A DNA stretch of 64,000 bases from Paenibacillus pasadenensis DSM 19293 (GTDB lineage Bacteria > Bacillota > Bacilli > Paenibacillales > Paenibacillaceae). Below the pieces are notes generated by a model, which was not told where the DNA came from, ran no database searches, and worked only from the letters and a program-made list of their open reading frames with translations. The stretch spans positions 288,256 to 352,255 of the forward strand of contig NZ_KE383847.1 of the NCBI RefSeq assembly GCF_000422485.1, written 5' to 3'. Position 1 is the first letter of the stretch. The number at the start of each line of letters is the position of its first letter. The translations under genes and the position numbers were made by a program. Positions 27,258 to 35,730 of this stretch are shown here, one piece after another.

Positions 27258-28157
27258 ATGAAGCGACTGCAACGCCTTTTATCGGACCGTCTGGCTGCCG
27301 CTTCGCTGGCCGTGCTGGCGGCGATCCTGGCCGCAGGCGCGCTGGCGCCGTGGATCGCGCCGCATCCGCCGGACGAGGTGGACATGGCGCTGCGCTATGC
27401 GCCCTGGTCGCTGGACTATCCGCTCGGCAACGATCAGCTCGGACGCTGCGTGCTGTCGCGGGTGCTGCACGGCATCCGGCCGAGCGTGCTGTACGTGCTC
27501 GCGGCGGTGCTCGCCTCCGCCGGCTTCGGCACGGCGGTCGGCATGGCCGCGGGCCTGCTGCGGGGCCGGACGGACGCGCTGCTTATGCGGCTTTGCGACG
27601 TCATGCTGTCCTTTCCCGGCTATGTCATGACGCTGGCGGTGATCGGCGTGCTCGGCACGGGTCTGGCGAACATCCTGCTGGCGTTCATCCTGATGAAATG
27701 GGCGTGGTTCGCCCGCGTCGCCCGGACCGCCGTCCAGCGGCATGCGGACGCCGGCTACGTGCTGTTCGCCCGCACGCTCGGTGCCGGACGGCTGACGCTG
27801 CTGCGCCGGCATCTGCTGCCGGCCTGCCTGCCGGAGCTGGCCGTGCTCGCGAGCGGATCGTTCGGCACGACGCTGCTGCAGGTGTCCGGGCTCTCGTTCC
27901 TCGGCCTGGGCATCCAGGCGCCGCATGCGGAGTGGGGCATGATGCTCAGCGAGGCGAGGCAGGCGATGTTCTCCCGTCCGGAGCAGCTGCTCGCCCCCGG
28001 CTTCATGATCGTGCTGACCGTCTCGGCCGTGAATTTCCTGTCCGACGCGCTCCAGACGGCGCTTGATCCGCAGGCCGGCGGACCACGGCAGGCGGCAGCC
28101 GTGCCCGGCGAGCCGGAGGCGGCTGCGGCGGCCATGCTGCGCAAGGAGGCGGTCTGA
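27258..28157 (+). CDS. cntC: CntC-type ABC permease
   Basis: 299 residues; ATG 27258 two bases after the cntB stop, RBS AAAGGAG. DppC/OppC-type permease with an N-terminal helix, then HPPDEVDMALRYAPWSLDYPLGNDQLGR, the typical start of the periplasmic part, and the EAA-like loop ADAGYVLFARTLGAGRLTLLRRHLLPA (about 160-185). Its last base overlaps the cntD start. Confidence 0.9.
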   Translation: MKRLQRLLSDRLAAASLAVLAAILAAGALAPWIAPHPPDEVDMALRYAPWSLDYPLGNDQLGRCVLSRVLHGIRPSVLYVLAAVLASAGFGTAVGMAAGLLRGRTDALLMRLCDVMLSFPGYVMTLAVIGVLGTGLANILLAFILMKWAWFARVARTAVQRHADAGYVLFARTLGAGRLTLLRRHLLPACLPELAVLASGSFGTTLLQVSGLSFLGLGIQAPHAEWGMMLSEARQAMFSRPEQLLAPGFMIVLTVSAVNFLSDALQTALDPQAGGPRQAAAVPGEPEAAAAAMLRKEAV

Positions 28158-28978
28158 TGAACGTGCTGGAAGTAGACGGACTGGCGATCGCAAGCCGCTC
28201 GAGCGGGCGTTTGCTCGTGCCGGGCCTTTCCTTTCGGGTGCGGGAGGGCAGCTGTCTGGCCATCGTCGGGGAGAGCGGCAGCGGCAAGTCGATCTCCTGC
28301 AAGGCGATCGCCAGGCTCAATCCGCCCGACCTGAGGCAGACCGGCAGCATCCGCTTTCGCGGGACGGAGCTGTCGGCTCTGCCGGAGCGGGAGCTGCGGC
28401 GGCTGCGCGGACGGCGGATCGGCCTGATCCTGCAGCACGGCATGCGGGCGTTCGACCCCGCGCGGCGGGTCGGCCGGCAGACGGAGGCGGTGCTGCGCAC
28501 GCATCACGGCTGGAGCGCCGAGGAGGCAGGCGAAAGGATGGCCGCCGCGATGGAGACGATGCTGCTGAAGGAGCCGCGGTCGCTGCTGGAGCGGTTCCCG
28601 CATGAGCTGTCGGGAGGCATGCTGCAGCGGCTCATGATCGCGCTGTCGATCGTGCTGCAGCCGGATCTCGTCATCGCCGACGAGCCGACGACGGCGCTTG
28701 ACGCCGCCTCCCGGTACGAGGCGGTGCGGCAGCTGATGCTGCTGCGGGAGCAGGCGGGCTGCTCGCTCATCCTGATCTCGCACGATCTGGCGGCGGTCGA
28801 GCGCATCGCCGACGACGTGCTCGTGCTGCGGCAGGGCATCGCGGTGGAGAGCGGGCGGGCGCAGGATGTGCTGTCCGCGCCGCAGCATGCGTACACGCGC
28901 ATGCTGACGGAGGCGAGGCGCTCGCTGACCGCTCGCTTCGAGCAGGCTTGGGGAGGCGATGTCCATGCTGGCTGCTGA
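28157..28978 (+). CDS. cntD: CntD-type ABC ATPase
   Basis: 273 residues. Walker A GESGSGKS (38-45), signature LSGGMLQRL, Walker B LVIADEPTTALD and switch His in ISHDLAAV. DppD/OppD-type, coupled to the CntBC permease. Start overlaps the cntC stop and its end overlaps cntF by 20 bases, showing tight operon packing. Confidence 0.92.
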   Translation: MNVLEVDGLAIASRSSGRLLVPGLSFRVREGSCLAIVGESGSGKSISCKAIARLNPPDLRQTGSIRFRGTELSALPERELRRLRGRRIGLILQHGMRAFDPARRVGRQTEAVLRTHHGWSAEEAGERMAAAMETMLLKEPRSLLERFPHELSGGMLQRLMIALSIVLQPDLVIADEPTTALDAASRYEAVRQLMLLREQAGCSLILISHDLAAVERIADDVLVLRQGIAVESGRAQDVLSAPQHAYTRMLTEARRSLTARFEQAWGGDVHAGC

Positions 28979-29747
28979 AGGCATCGCCAAATCGTATTCG
29001 TCCCGTCCGGGCAGGCGGGCCCAGCGGCAGGCCGTGCTGGAGGAGGTGACGCTCCGCTGCGCCGAGGGCGAATGCCTCGGCATCATCGGCGCGAGCGGCA
29101 GCGGCAAATCGACGCTCGGACGGATTCTCCTCGGGCTGGAGCGCCCCGATCAGGGAAAGGTGACGATCGACGGACGGGAGCGGGCGCATCGCGACGCGGT
29201 GAGCGCCGTCTTTCAAGACTACCGCTCCTCGATCCATCCGTTCTTCACGGTGCGGCAGGCGCTGCTCGAGCCGCTGCGGGGAAAAAGGCTCGGCCGCGCA
29301 GAGACGGACCGCAGGCTGGAGGAGATGCTGGAGCAGGTCGGGCTGGACGGCTCGTACCTCGAGCGCTATCCGCATGAGCTGTCCGGCGGGCAAGCCCAGC
29401 GGGTCTGCATCGCCCGGGCGCTGCTGACGGGCGCGCGCTGGATCGTGCTCGACGAGGCGGTCAGCTCGCTGGACGCCTCGGTGCAGGCGCAGGTGCTGGA
29501 GCTGCTGGAGCGGATCCGCGGCATGCACGGCATCGGCTATCTGTTCATTACGCATGATCTGGAAGCGGCGGCCTTTTTATGCGACCGCATCGCGATCCTG
29601 CACGAGGGGCGGATCGTCGAGACGCTCGCCCGCGGACGGCTCGGCGAGGCTCGGCATCCGTACGCGCGGGAGCTTCTGGCTCTGTTCCGGAGCGGCCTTG
29701 GGACAGGGACGGGCGCCTTGAACGCGGATAAGGAGGGAAAAGGATGA
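28959..29747 (+). CDS. cntF: CntF-type ABC ATPase
   Basis: 262 residues from ATG 28959 (ATG 28965 also possible) with RBS GGGGAGG. Walker A GASGSGKST, signature LSGGQAQRV, Walker B WIVLDEAVSSLD and switch His ITHDLEAA. DppF/OppF-type partner of CntD. Overlaps the following exporter gene by four bases. Confidence 0.92.
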   Translation: MSMLAAEGIAKSYSSRPGRRAQRQAVLEEVTLRCAEGECLGIIGASGSGKSTLGRILLGLERPDQGKVTIDGRERAHRDAVSAVFQDYRSSIHPFFTVRQALLEPLRGKRLGRAETDRRLEEMLEQVGLDGSYLERYPHELSGGQAQRVCIARALLTGARWIVLDEAVSSLDASVQAQVLELLERIRGMHGIGYLFITHDLEAAAFLCDRIAILHEGRIVETLARGRLGEARHPYARELLALFRSGLGTGTGALNADKEGKG

Positions 29748-31015
29748 AAAAGCCTCTGGCGGCCGCGCTGTCGGGGCCGTTCCTGCGGCTGTACAGCCTG
29801 ACGCTGCTGTACTTCAGCGCCAATGCGATTTTGAACGTGCTCATCCCGCTGAAGGGCGAGTCGCTCGGCGCGAGCAACGCGGCGATCGGCGTCGTGATGG
29901 GGGCCTATCTGTTCACGACGATGCTGCTGCGCCCATGGGCGGGCCATCTGATCGGACGCCACGGCCCGATCCGGGTGCTGCGCGCGATCCTCGTCCTGAA
30001 CGCGGCCGCGCTCGCGCTGTATGCGTTCACGGGACTGGAAGGCTACTTTGCCGCGCGCGTCCTGCAGGGCGTCTGCACGGCCTTCTTCTCGATGGCGCTG
30101 CAGCTGGGCCTGATCGATGCGCTTCCGGAGAAAGAACGCTCGCAGGGCATCTCGATGTACTCGCTTTGCGCGACGATGCCGGGCATCATCGGGCCGCTGC
30201 TCGCGATCGGCCTGTGGCAGGCGCAAAATCCGGCGCTGCTGGCCGCCGTGCTGCTCGGTCTCGGCGCCGCGACGGGCTTGGTCGGCTGCACGGCGAGGCT
30301 CGGCAAGCCGGCCGCGCAAGGGGGCGGCCCGGACGGCGCGGTTCCGGGCCCGCAGGCGGGCCGCGCGTCGGCCTCGCCGCAGCTCGGCGCAGGGGGCGGC
30401 GCGCTGCGGCGCTCGTTCCGCGAGCTGGCCGCGCAGCCGCAGCTGCGGCGATGCAGCGTGCTCATGCTGGCCGGCTCGGTCGTGTTCGGCGCCGCGACGA
30501 CGTTCATCCCGCTGTATGCCGCGCAGGTGAGCGGCGGCAGCGCGGCCGCCTACCTCATGCTGCAGGCGGGCGTCGTGGTGGCGGCGCGGTTTTGGCTGCG
30601 CAAGCGGATTCCGTCCGACGGACGCTGGCATCCTTCGTTCATGGCGGCGGTGCTGGTCAGCCTGGCGGCTGCGGCGCTATGCGTCGGCCTCGCCGCCTAC
30701 GGCGGCGCTGCGGCGTTTTATCTGGGCGCGCTGCTGATGGGGCTCGCCCAGGCGATGCTTTATCCGGCGCTGACGACGTATCTGTCGTTCACGCTCCGTC
30801 CCGAGAGCCGCAACGTGCAGATGGGGCTGTTCATCGCGATGGCCGATCTCGGCGTCTCGCTGGGCAGCATCGTCATGGGGCCGGTCGCCGATCTGTTCTC
30901 CTATTCGGCCATGTACCTGCTGTGCGCGGCTCTGGCGGCCTCGCTGCTGCTCGTCTCCGCTCGCGAGACGCGCAGCAGCGCCCGCGAGGCGGAGCTCCCG
31001 CAAGGCTTGGCCTAG
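29744..31015 (+). CDS. cntE: CntE-type MFS metallophore exporter
   Basis: 423 residues, twelve predicted membrane helices of the major facilitator superfamily. The start SGPFLRLYSLTLLYFSANAILNVLIP and the loop RPWAGHLIGRHGP match CntE, which exports the newly made opine. A linker around 195-220 is Gly/Ala/Arg-rich. Last gene of the operon and directly before a strong terminator. Export, synthesis and import genes are therefore all in one transcription unit. Confidence 0.9.
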   Translation: MKKPLAAALSGPFLRLYSLTLLYFSANAILNVLIPLKGESLGASNAAIGVVMGAYLFTTMLLRPWAGHLIGRHGPIRVLRAILVLNAAALALYAFTGLEGYFAARVLQGVCTAFFSMALQLGLIDALPEKERSQGISMYSLCATMPGIIGPLLAIGLWQAQNPALLAAVLLGLGAATGLVGCTARLGKPAAQGGGPDGAVPGPQAGRASASPQLGAGGGALRRSFRELAAQPQLRRCSVLMLAGSVVFGAATTFIPLYAAQVSGGSAAAYLMLQAGVVVAARFWLRKRIPSDGRWHPSFMAAVLVSLAAAALCVGLAAYGGAAAFYLGALLMGLAQAMLYPALTTYLSFTLRPESRNVQMGLFIAMADLGVSLGSIVMGPVADLFSYSAMYLLCAALAASLLLVSARETRSSAREAELPQGLA

Positions 31016-31039
31016 GCCTAGACGAATCAGGACGCTTCG

Positions 31040-31090
31040 AAAAGCCGGAAGCCGCCTTCGCTCTCATGCGAAGGCGGCTTCCGGCTTTTA
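31040..31090. terminator. Bidirectional terminator between cntE and the hydrolase gene
   Basis: AAAAGCCGGAAGCCGCCTTCG and its complement CGAAGGCGGCTTCCGGCTTTT form a 21-base stem around CTCTCATG, with A and T tracts on either side. It lies between convergent genes and can work in both directions. Confidence 0.92.
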
Positions 31091-31104
31091 TGGCGTCAGT
31101 CCGA

Positions 31105-32742
31105 TTACGGCCCGACCTTGCCCTGCGGATCGAGCACGGCGAAGTTGTAGTTGACCGAGCGCACGACCCGCTCGCCGCGAGCGTTCACGCCCTCCGCGTC
31201 GAACGACAGATTGTAGACGCCGGGCTCGTAAGGAGCGGTCAGCGAGACAGAGGCGGCCGAGCCGGCGATGGCGGCGTCGGGAAGCGTGCGCAGCGAGGCG
31301 GAGGAGCGCCCCGGGATCGACTTCGTCAGCGACGGCTTTTTGAACAGCCCTTGCACCGGCTTGCCGAGATCGACGGAGAGGGCGACAGGCTCGCCCGGGC
31401 GGTAGAGCTTTTTCGGCGCGGCAATCCGCATCGTGCTGGGGCTGTCCAGGCGGGCGAGGGCGAAGTAGGCGTCGCCGCTGCCGCCCAGCTGCAGCTTCCA
31501 CTCGCCCGCCTCCGGCTGGTTGATGTGGAAGACGCGCCGGACGGCGCCGGCGAATACGTCGGCGGACGCCGAGTCCGGCGGAGCGGCCTCCGCGGCGTGC
31601 GCTTGGCCCGACGGCGACAGCAGGATGGCCGTGCTGCCCGCCTGCGCGGTCATCACCTCGAGCGACAGCGACGTCAGCCCGCTCTCGAGCGGGAACGAAG
31701 CGGATGCGGAGCCGTCCAGCGCTCCGCCGCGCAGGATGAGCCCGGCCGGCTCGTCTGCGCCCGCTTGGCGGGACCCGGATGCCGCCTCCGGCACTGCTTC
31801 GCCGGCGACCGGTCCGCCGCCGGACGCCTGCAGCCCTCCGGCCAGCGAGGCGGCCGGGAGAGCGAGCTTCGGCCGCACGAGGCTCCACGTCTGCGAAGCT
31901 CGCGCCATCGCGCTATGGGAAATATTTTTCGTGAAGCTTTGGATGCCGTACGGCAGGCCGAGCGCCGAGTAGAGCGAGACGGCGCCGTCATCCTCTCCGG
32001 GCAGCACCGCGTGGGCGAACCAGTAGCTCGTGAAGATGCCGTCGTCGCCCATGCCGCCCGACATGTAGGTGCGGGTCGCCTGGACCTCCGGCCGCGCGTC
32101 GGTCTGCGAGCGGAAGCCCGCCATGTACGACGTCTGCAGCGAGTATACGGCGTCGTCCTGCTGGCCGATGATGGAGCCGAGCCAGGACGTCCAGCTGCCG
32201 TAGGCCATGTCGGCGAGCTCGGAGCCGAGATTGGGCGTGGACAGCTGATGCACGACGTTCACATACGGGGAGGCGCCGTAGTGGACAAGCGCCGTCTGCG
32301 TGTCGATGCCGCCTTTGGAGTGGGCGATGATGTTCAGCTTGGGCACGTTGTAGTAGGCCGCAACCTTGCGGATGACGGAGGCGAGCAGCGCGCCGTTGGT
32401 CCACATGCTGCCGCCGTCGCCGTCCGCGTCCTTCAGCTGCACGAAGGCGGTGCGGTAGCCGGCGTTGTAGGCGGCTTCATAGTAGCTGTCCTCGAGCGTC
32501 CAGCGGTCCATCGTGGAGTGCAGTCCTTGGACGAACAGCAGCACCGGCTTGGACGAGGATTGCGGCGGCACCGCTCCGGTGTACCAGTTGCCGGCTTGGC
32601 CGGCGGCGTTTTCTTGATGGAGCTGGGGGGCGGGAGGGGCGGCGTGGACCGGAACGGCTGCCAGCAGGCTGAGAGCGAGCAGGGCGGCGGAGGCGAGCGG
32701 CGCTTTGGAGCGGACGGAGGCGGAGAGGCGGCGGATGGACAT
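31105..32742 (-). CDS. Secreted lipase-like alpha/beta hydrolase
   Basis: 545 residues; ATG at 32740-32742 (complement) behind AAAGGGGAAT was chosen because it gives a clean signal peptide (LASAALLALSLLAAVPVHA, cleavage after residue 35). The alpha/beta hydrolase domain (about 60-350) has the oxyanion segment LFVQGLHSTMDRW and the nucleophile elbow AHSKGG (Ser142), as in class 2 lipases. The remaining 180 residues contain Ig-like beta strands (YEPGVYNLSFDAEG). Likely an extracellular esterase or lipase with an accessory domain; substrate unknown. Stands alone. Confidence 0.8.
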   Translation of the reverse strand: MSIRRLSASVRSKAPLASAALLALSLLAAVPVHAAPPAPQLHQENAAGQAGNWYTGAVPPQSSSKPVLLFVQGLHSTMDRWTLEDSYYEAAYNAGYRTAFVQLKDADGDGGSMWTNGALLASVIRKVAAYYNVPKLNIIAHSKGGIDTQTALVHYGASPYVNVVHQLSTPNLGSELADMAYGSWTSWLGSIIGQQDDAVYSLQTSYMAGFRSQTDARPEVQATRTYMSGGMGDDGIFTSYWFAHAVLPGEDDGAVSLYSALGLPYGIQSFTKNISHSAMARASQTWSLVRPKLALPAASLAGGLQASGGGPVAGEAVPEAASGSRQAGADEPAGLILRGGALDGSASASFPLESGLTSLSLEVMTAQAGSTAILLSPSGQAHAAEAAPPDSASADVFAGAVRRVFHINQPEAGEWKLQLGGSGDAYFALARLDSPSTMRIAAPKKLYRPGEPVALSVDLGKPVQGLFKKPSLTKSIPGRSSASLRTLPDAAIAGSAASVSLTAPYEPGVYNLSFDAEGVNARGERVVRSVNYNFAVLDPQGKVGP

Positions 32743-32913
32743 CAATCGGATTCCCCTTTCGAAGGAAGGATGCTTGCCTTTCCATATTAAGGAATCATTG
32801 TCAGCACGGTATGTGCGTCGAGTGAATAAAGGGTAAACGCTCCGTGCCGGCCGTCTGCGGCTCGGCCGCGATGGAAAGGCGGCTCCTTGATAGGTATCCA
32901 TTTTCATGCCGCA

Positions 32914-32971
32914 GCATGCCGAACAAGCCTGCTTCGAGTCCAGACGCTCGAGGCAGGCTTGTTCGGCATGC
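32914..32971. repeat. Long perfect hairpin between the hydrolase and lacI genes
   Basis: A 19-base arm at 32914-32932 is the exact complement of 32953-32971; inside it TCGAG pairs with CTCGA as well, leaving an eight-base loop. There is no T tract on the minus strand, so it is not a standard terminator for the LacI gene ending at 33073. Confidence 0.8.
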
Positions 32972-33072
32972 TCGGAGAGCAGAAGCCGCCTGTGCTCAGG
33001 CAGAGGCGGCTGGCCGCATCCGAGCGACAGCGCGCTGGCCGGCAGCCGGCGGAGATCAGGCCGCCCGCTTCT

Positions 33073-34098
33073 TCACCGGGCCGGAGGCGCGGTCGACTCG
33101 CGCACGACGAGCCGGGTCGGCAGCAGCGTCTCGGTGCGGGGGCGCGATGGATCGTCGAGCCGCCGGAGCAGCTGCTCGACCGCGCAGCTCGCATAGAGCG
33201 GCAGGTCGACATCGACCGTCGTGATCGGCGGCGTGGCGAGGCGCGACAGATAGCCGTTGTCGAAGCTGACGACCGACGCGTCGCCGGGCACGGACAGGCC
33301 GAGCTGCTGCAGGGCGGAGCTCGTCATGAAGCCATAGCCGTCGTTGACGCAGAACCAGGCGGTGGCGAGGCGGGCCGCCGGCTCCAGCCGCCGCCGCACC
33401 TCGTCGCTGTCCTCGGCGACATCGGTCAGCAGGCACGGCTCGGGCAGCTCGAGGCCGAGCTCCCAAGCGGCCAGCCGCACCCCCTCGAGCCGCTCGTAGT
33501 AGCTCGGGGAAAATTCGATGCTGCCGACGAAGCCGATGCGGCGATGTCCGAGTCCGTGCAGATGGCGCACCGCCTCGTAGGCGCTGAAGCGGTTGTTCGT
33601 CAGGATCGAGTCGGCGGCGAGCTCCGGATGATGATGGTCGATCAGCACGGCGGGAATGCCGGTGCCCAGGACGGCCTTCAGATAATCATTGGTGATGTGG
33701 GAGAGGATGAGCACGCCGTCGACCGTCTTGTTCTCGAGGAATGGCGGCAGCTCCAGCGCCTCGGCTTCCTTCGGGCTGACGGACTGGATGACGAGCTCGC
33801 AGCCGCTTCGCTTCAGCTCCCGGTCGATGCTCAGATAGATGTCGCCGAAGAAGCCTTTTTGGGAAAAGGCGAAATCGGAGGCGAGCAGCGCGATCGTGCG
33901 CGACGCCGCCCCGGGCTCCGGCGACTGGCCTCGGCGGCTGTACGTGTAGCCCATCTCCTCGGCCGTCTTCTGGATGAGCTGCCGCGTCTCGTCGCTGACG
34001 CCGGCCTTGCCGGTCAGCGCTTGCGAGACGGAATTTTTGGAAAGATTAAGCCTGTCGGCAATCGCTTGCATCGTTACTTTCGTCTTCACGTTCGTCAA
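33073..34098 (-). CDS. LacI-family transcriptional regulator
   Basis: 341 residues. N-terminal helix-turn-helix and hinge (MQAIADRLNLSKNSVSQALTG, residues 10-30) followed by a periplasmic-binding-protein-like sensor domain (GFVGSIEFSPSYYERLEGV, VVSFDNGYLSRLATPPITTVD). It is divergent from the sugar ABC operon at 34380, with a palindrome between, and probably controls that operon in response to a mannose-containing oligosaccharide; the ligand is inferred. Confidence 0.9.
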   Translation of the reverse strand: MTNVKTKVTMQAIADRLNLSKNSVSQALTGKAGVSDETRQLIQKTAEEMGYTYSRRGQSPEPGAASRTIALLASDFAFSQKGFFGDIYLSIDRELKRSGCELVIQSVSPKEAEALELPPFLENKTVDGVLILSHITNDYLKAVLGTGIPAVLIDHHHPELAADSILTNNRFSAYEAVRHLHGLGHRRIGFVGSIEFSPSYYERLEGVRLAAWELGLELPEPCLLTDVAEDSDEVRRRLEPAARLATAWFCVNDGYGFMTSSALQQLGLSVPGDASVVSFDNGYLSRLATPPITTVDVDLPLYASCAVEQLLRRLDDPSRPRTETLLPTRLVVRESTAPPAR

Positions 34099-34191
34099 CC
34101 CCTGTTACGGACTAGCTTCATTGTTCCGGTTGCGCGCCGGCCTGTCAAGGCAAGCGGGAGCTCGGAGCCGGAACGGGCTGTCCTTCCTCCA

Positions 34192-34205
34192 TTGTAACGT
34201 TACAA
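34192..34205. promoter_or_regulatory. LacI-type operator palindrome
   Basis: TTGTAACGTTACAA is a perfect 14-base palindrome with a central CG, the usual shape of LacI-family sites, between the divergent lacI and ABC genes. It lies 93 bases upstream of the lacI start and 60 upstream of the ABC promoter. Confidence 0.65.
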
Positions 34206-34263
34206 ACTGAAAATGTAAATCAGATCATTCCGTTTACATAAAGCTGATCCATAAGTTTGTCAC

Positions 34264-34292
34264 TTGACATGAACCGTTTTCAAGCCCATAAT
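34264..34292 (+). promoter_or_regulatory. Promoter of the sugar ABC operon
   Basis: TTGACA at 34264-34269 and CATAAT at 34287-34292 with a 17-base spacer. The spacer contains an imperfect palindrome (TGAACCGTTTTCA) that could be a second regulator site. Confidence 0.75.
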
Positions 34293-34327
34293 GGACCCCG
34301 TAACCCCTTACAATCAGCATTACTTTT

Positions 34328-34360
34328 ATCATGACAACTTTACAGAAATCATGACAACTT
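34328..34360 (+). repeat. Tandem 13-base direct repeat in the leader of the sugar operon
   Basis: ATCATGACAACTT occurs at 34328-34340 and 34348-34360, period 20 (two turns of DNA), just before the RBS AAAGGGAGG. It may be a regulator site or mRNA element. Confidence 0.6.
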
Positions 34361-34379
34361 AAAGGGAGGCACAACAAAG

Positions 34380-35714
34380 ATGAAAAAGAGAGTCCCTATG
34401 GTCCTGTCCGTCGCGCTGATGGCCGGCTTGCTGTCGGCCTGCTCCACCGGCCAAGGCGGCCAGACCGGAAGCGAAGGCGGAGGAGAGTCGTCGGACGGCG
34501 TGACGACGATCGAATTCTGGGCTGCGCCGAACCCGACGCAGCAGGCGTTCTGGCAGGAGATGGCCGATGCGTACGAGGCGCAGAACGGCAAGGTGAAGAT
34601 CAACGTCAGCGCGATCAAGGAATCGCCGACCTCGGAGGCGAGCATCCAGGCCGCGCTGGCGGCCAAGAGCGCGCCGACGATGTCCGAGAACATTAACCGC
34701 GGTTTCGCGGCCCAGCTGGCAAGCAGCCAGGCGCTCGTGCCGCTCGATACGCTGGAGGGCTTCGACGAGATCGTGCAGGGCCGCAGCATGACCCAGACGA
34801 TCGAGCCGTGGACGTTCGCGGACGGCCACCAGTACGTGCTGCCGATCTACTCCAATCCGATGCTGTTCGGCTGGCGCCTCGACATCATCCGGGACCTCGG
34901 CTACAGCGAGCCGCCGCAGACGTACGGCGAGATCCTTGAGCTGACCAAGAAGCTCAAGGCCAAGCACGGCGACAAGAAATACCTGTGGGCCAAGCCGGAT
35001 CTGGCCGACCCGACGGCGTGGAAGCGCTGGTTCGACTTCTACATGCTGTATGACGCGGCCTCCGGCGGCAACAAGTTCATCGAAGGCGACGCCTTCACCG
35101 GCGACGAGAAGGCGGGCGTCGAGGTGCTGTCGTTCGTGGACGACCTGCGCAAGGAGAAGGGGCTGCTCGCCCGCCAGGTGACCGACCCGTTCGAGAACGG
35201 CACGGGCGTCTTCACCGACGTCGGTCCGTGGACGTTCACGACCTGGGCGGAGAAGTATCCGAACCTGAAGTACAATGAGACGTACGCGCTGACGATGCCG
35301 CCGGTGCCGGACGGCATGGACCCGGCCGACAGCAAGACGTTCGCCGATACGAAAGGGCTCGTCGTGTACGCCTCGGCGACGAAGGAGCAGCAGGCGGCGG
35401 CGATCGACTTCATCCAGTGGGTGTACGGCGACGCCAACAACGACGCGGCCTGGTTCGAGAAGACGAACCTGCCTCCGGCGCGCGACGACCTGTCGACGAA
35501 CGAGTCGTTCCAGGCGGTGCTGGACAAGAGCCCGCAGCTGAAGCCGTACGCGGAAAACGTGCCGAACGCCGTGCCGCCGATGGACAATGCGAAGTACAAC
35601 GACCTCCAGACGATCATCGGCACGGAGGCGTTCAATAAAGTCGTCAAGGGCGAAATCGCCCCTGCGGAGGGCTGGGCGGCTATGAAGGCCGCGCTGGAGA
35701 AAGCCCTGGACTAA
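34380..35714 (+). CDS. Sugar ABC transporter substrate-binding lipoprotein
   Basis: 444 residues, lipoprotein signal ending LLSACS, then family-1 extracellular solute-binding domain (IEFWAAPNPTQQAFWQEM; LDTLEGFDEIVQGRS; NGTGVFTDVGPWTF). It captures an oligosaccharide outside the cell and feeds the two permeases that follow. The link with GH130 suggests a beta-mannoside, which is inference. No ATPase gene is present here, so a shared MsmK-type ATPase elsewhere is likely. Confidence 0.9.
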   Translation: MKKRVPMVLSVALMAGLLSACSTGQGGQTGSEGGGESSDGVTTIEFWAAPNPTQQAFWQEMADAYEAQNGKVKINVSAIKESPTSEASIQAALAAKSAPTMSENINRGFAAQLASSQALVPLDTLEGFDEIVQGRSMTQTIEPWTFADGHQYVLPIYSNPMLFGWRLDIIRDLGYSEPPQTYGEILELTKKLKAKHGDKKYLWAKPDLADPTAWKRWFDFYMLYDAASGGNKFIEGDAFTGDEKAGVEVLSFVDDLRKEKGLLARQVTDPFENGTGVFTDVGPWTFTTWAEKYPNLKYNETYALTMPPVPDGMDPADSKTFADTKGLVVYASATKEQQAAAIDFIQWVYGDANNDAAWFEKTNLPPARDDLSTNESFQAVLDKSPQLKPYAENVPNAVPPMDNAKYNDLQTIIGTEAFNKVVKGEIAPAEGWAAMKAALEKALD

Positions 35715-35730
35715 GGGAGGTCTTCTCGTC

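Noticed and set aside
29935-32790. A 951-codon open frame over cntE and the hydrolase gene
   Set aside because: It overlaps two recognised genes, crosses a perfect terminator hairpin and is Arg/Gly/Ala-rich, the pattern of a shadow frame in GC-rich DNA.
34264-34292. Catabolite (cre) site in the sugar operon promoter
   Set aside because: TGAACCGTTTTCA is one base shorter than the cre consensus and does not fit its key positions.
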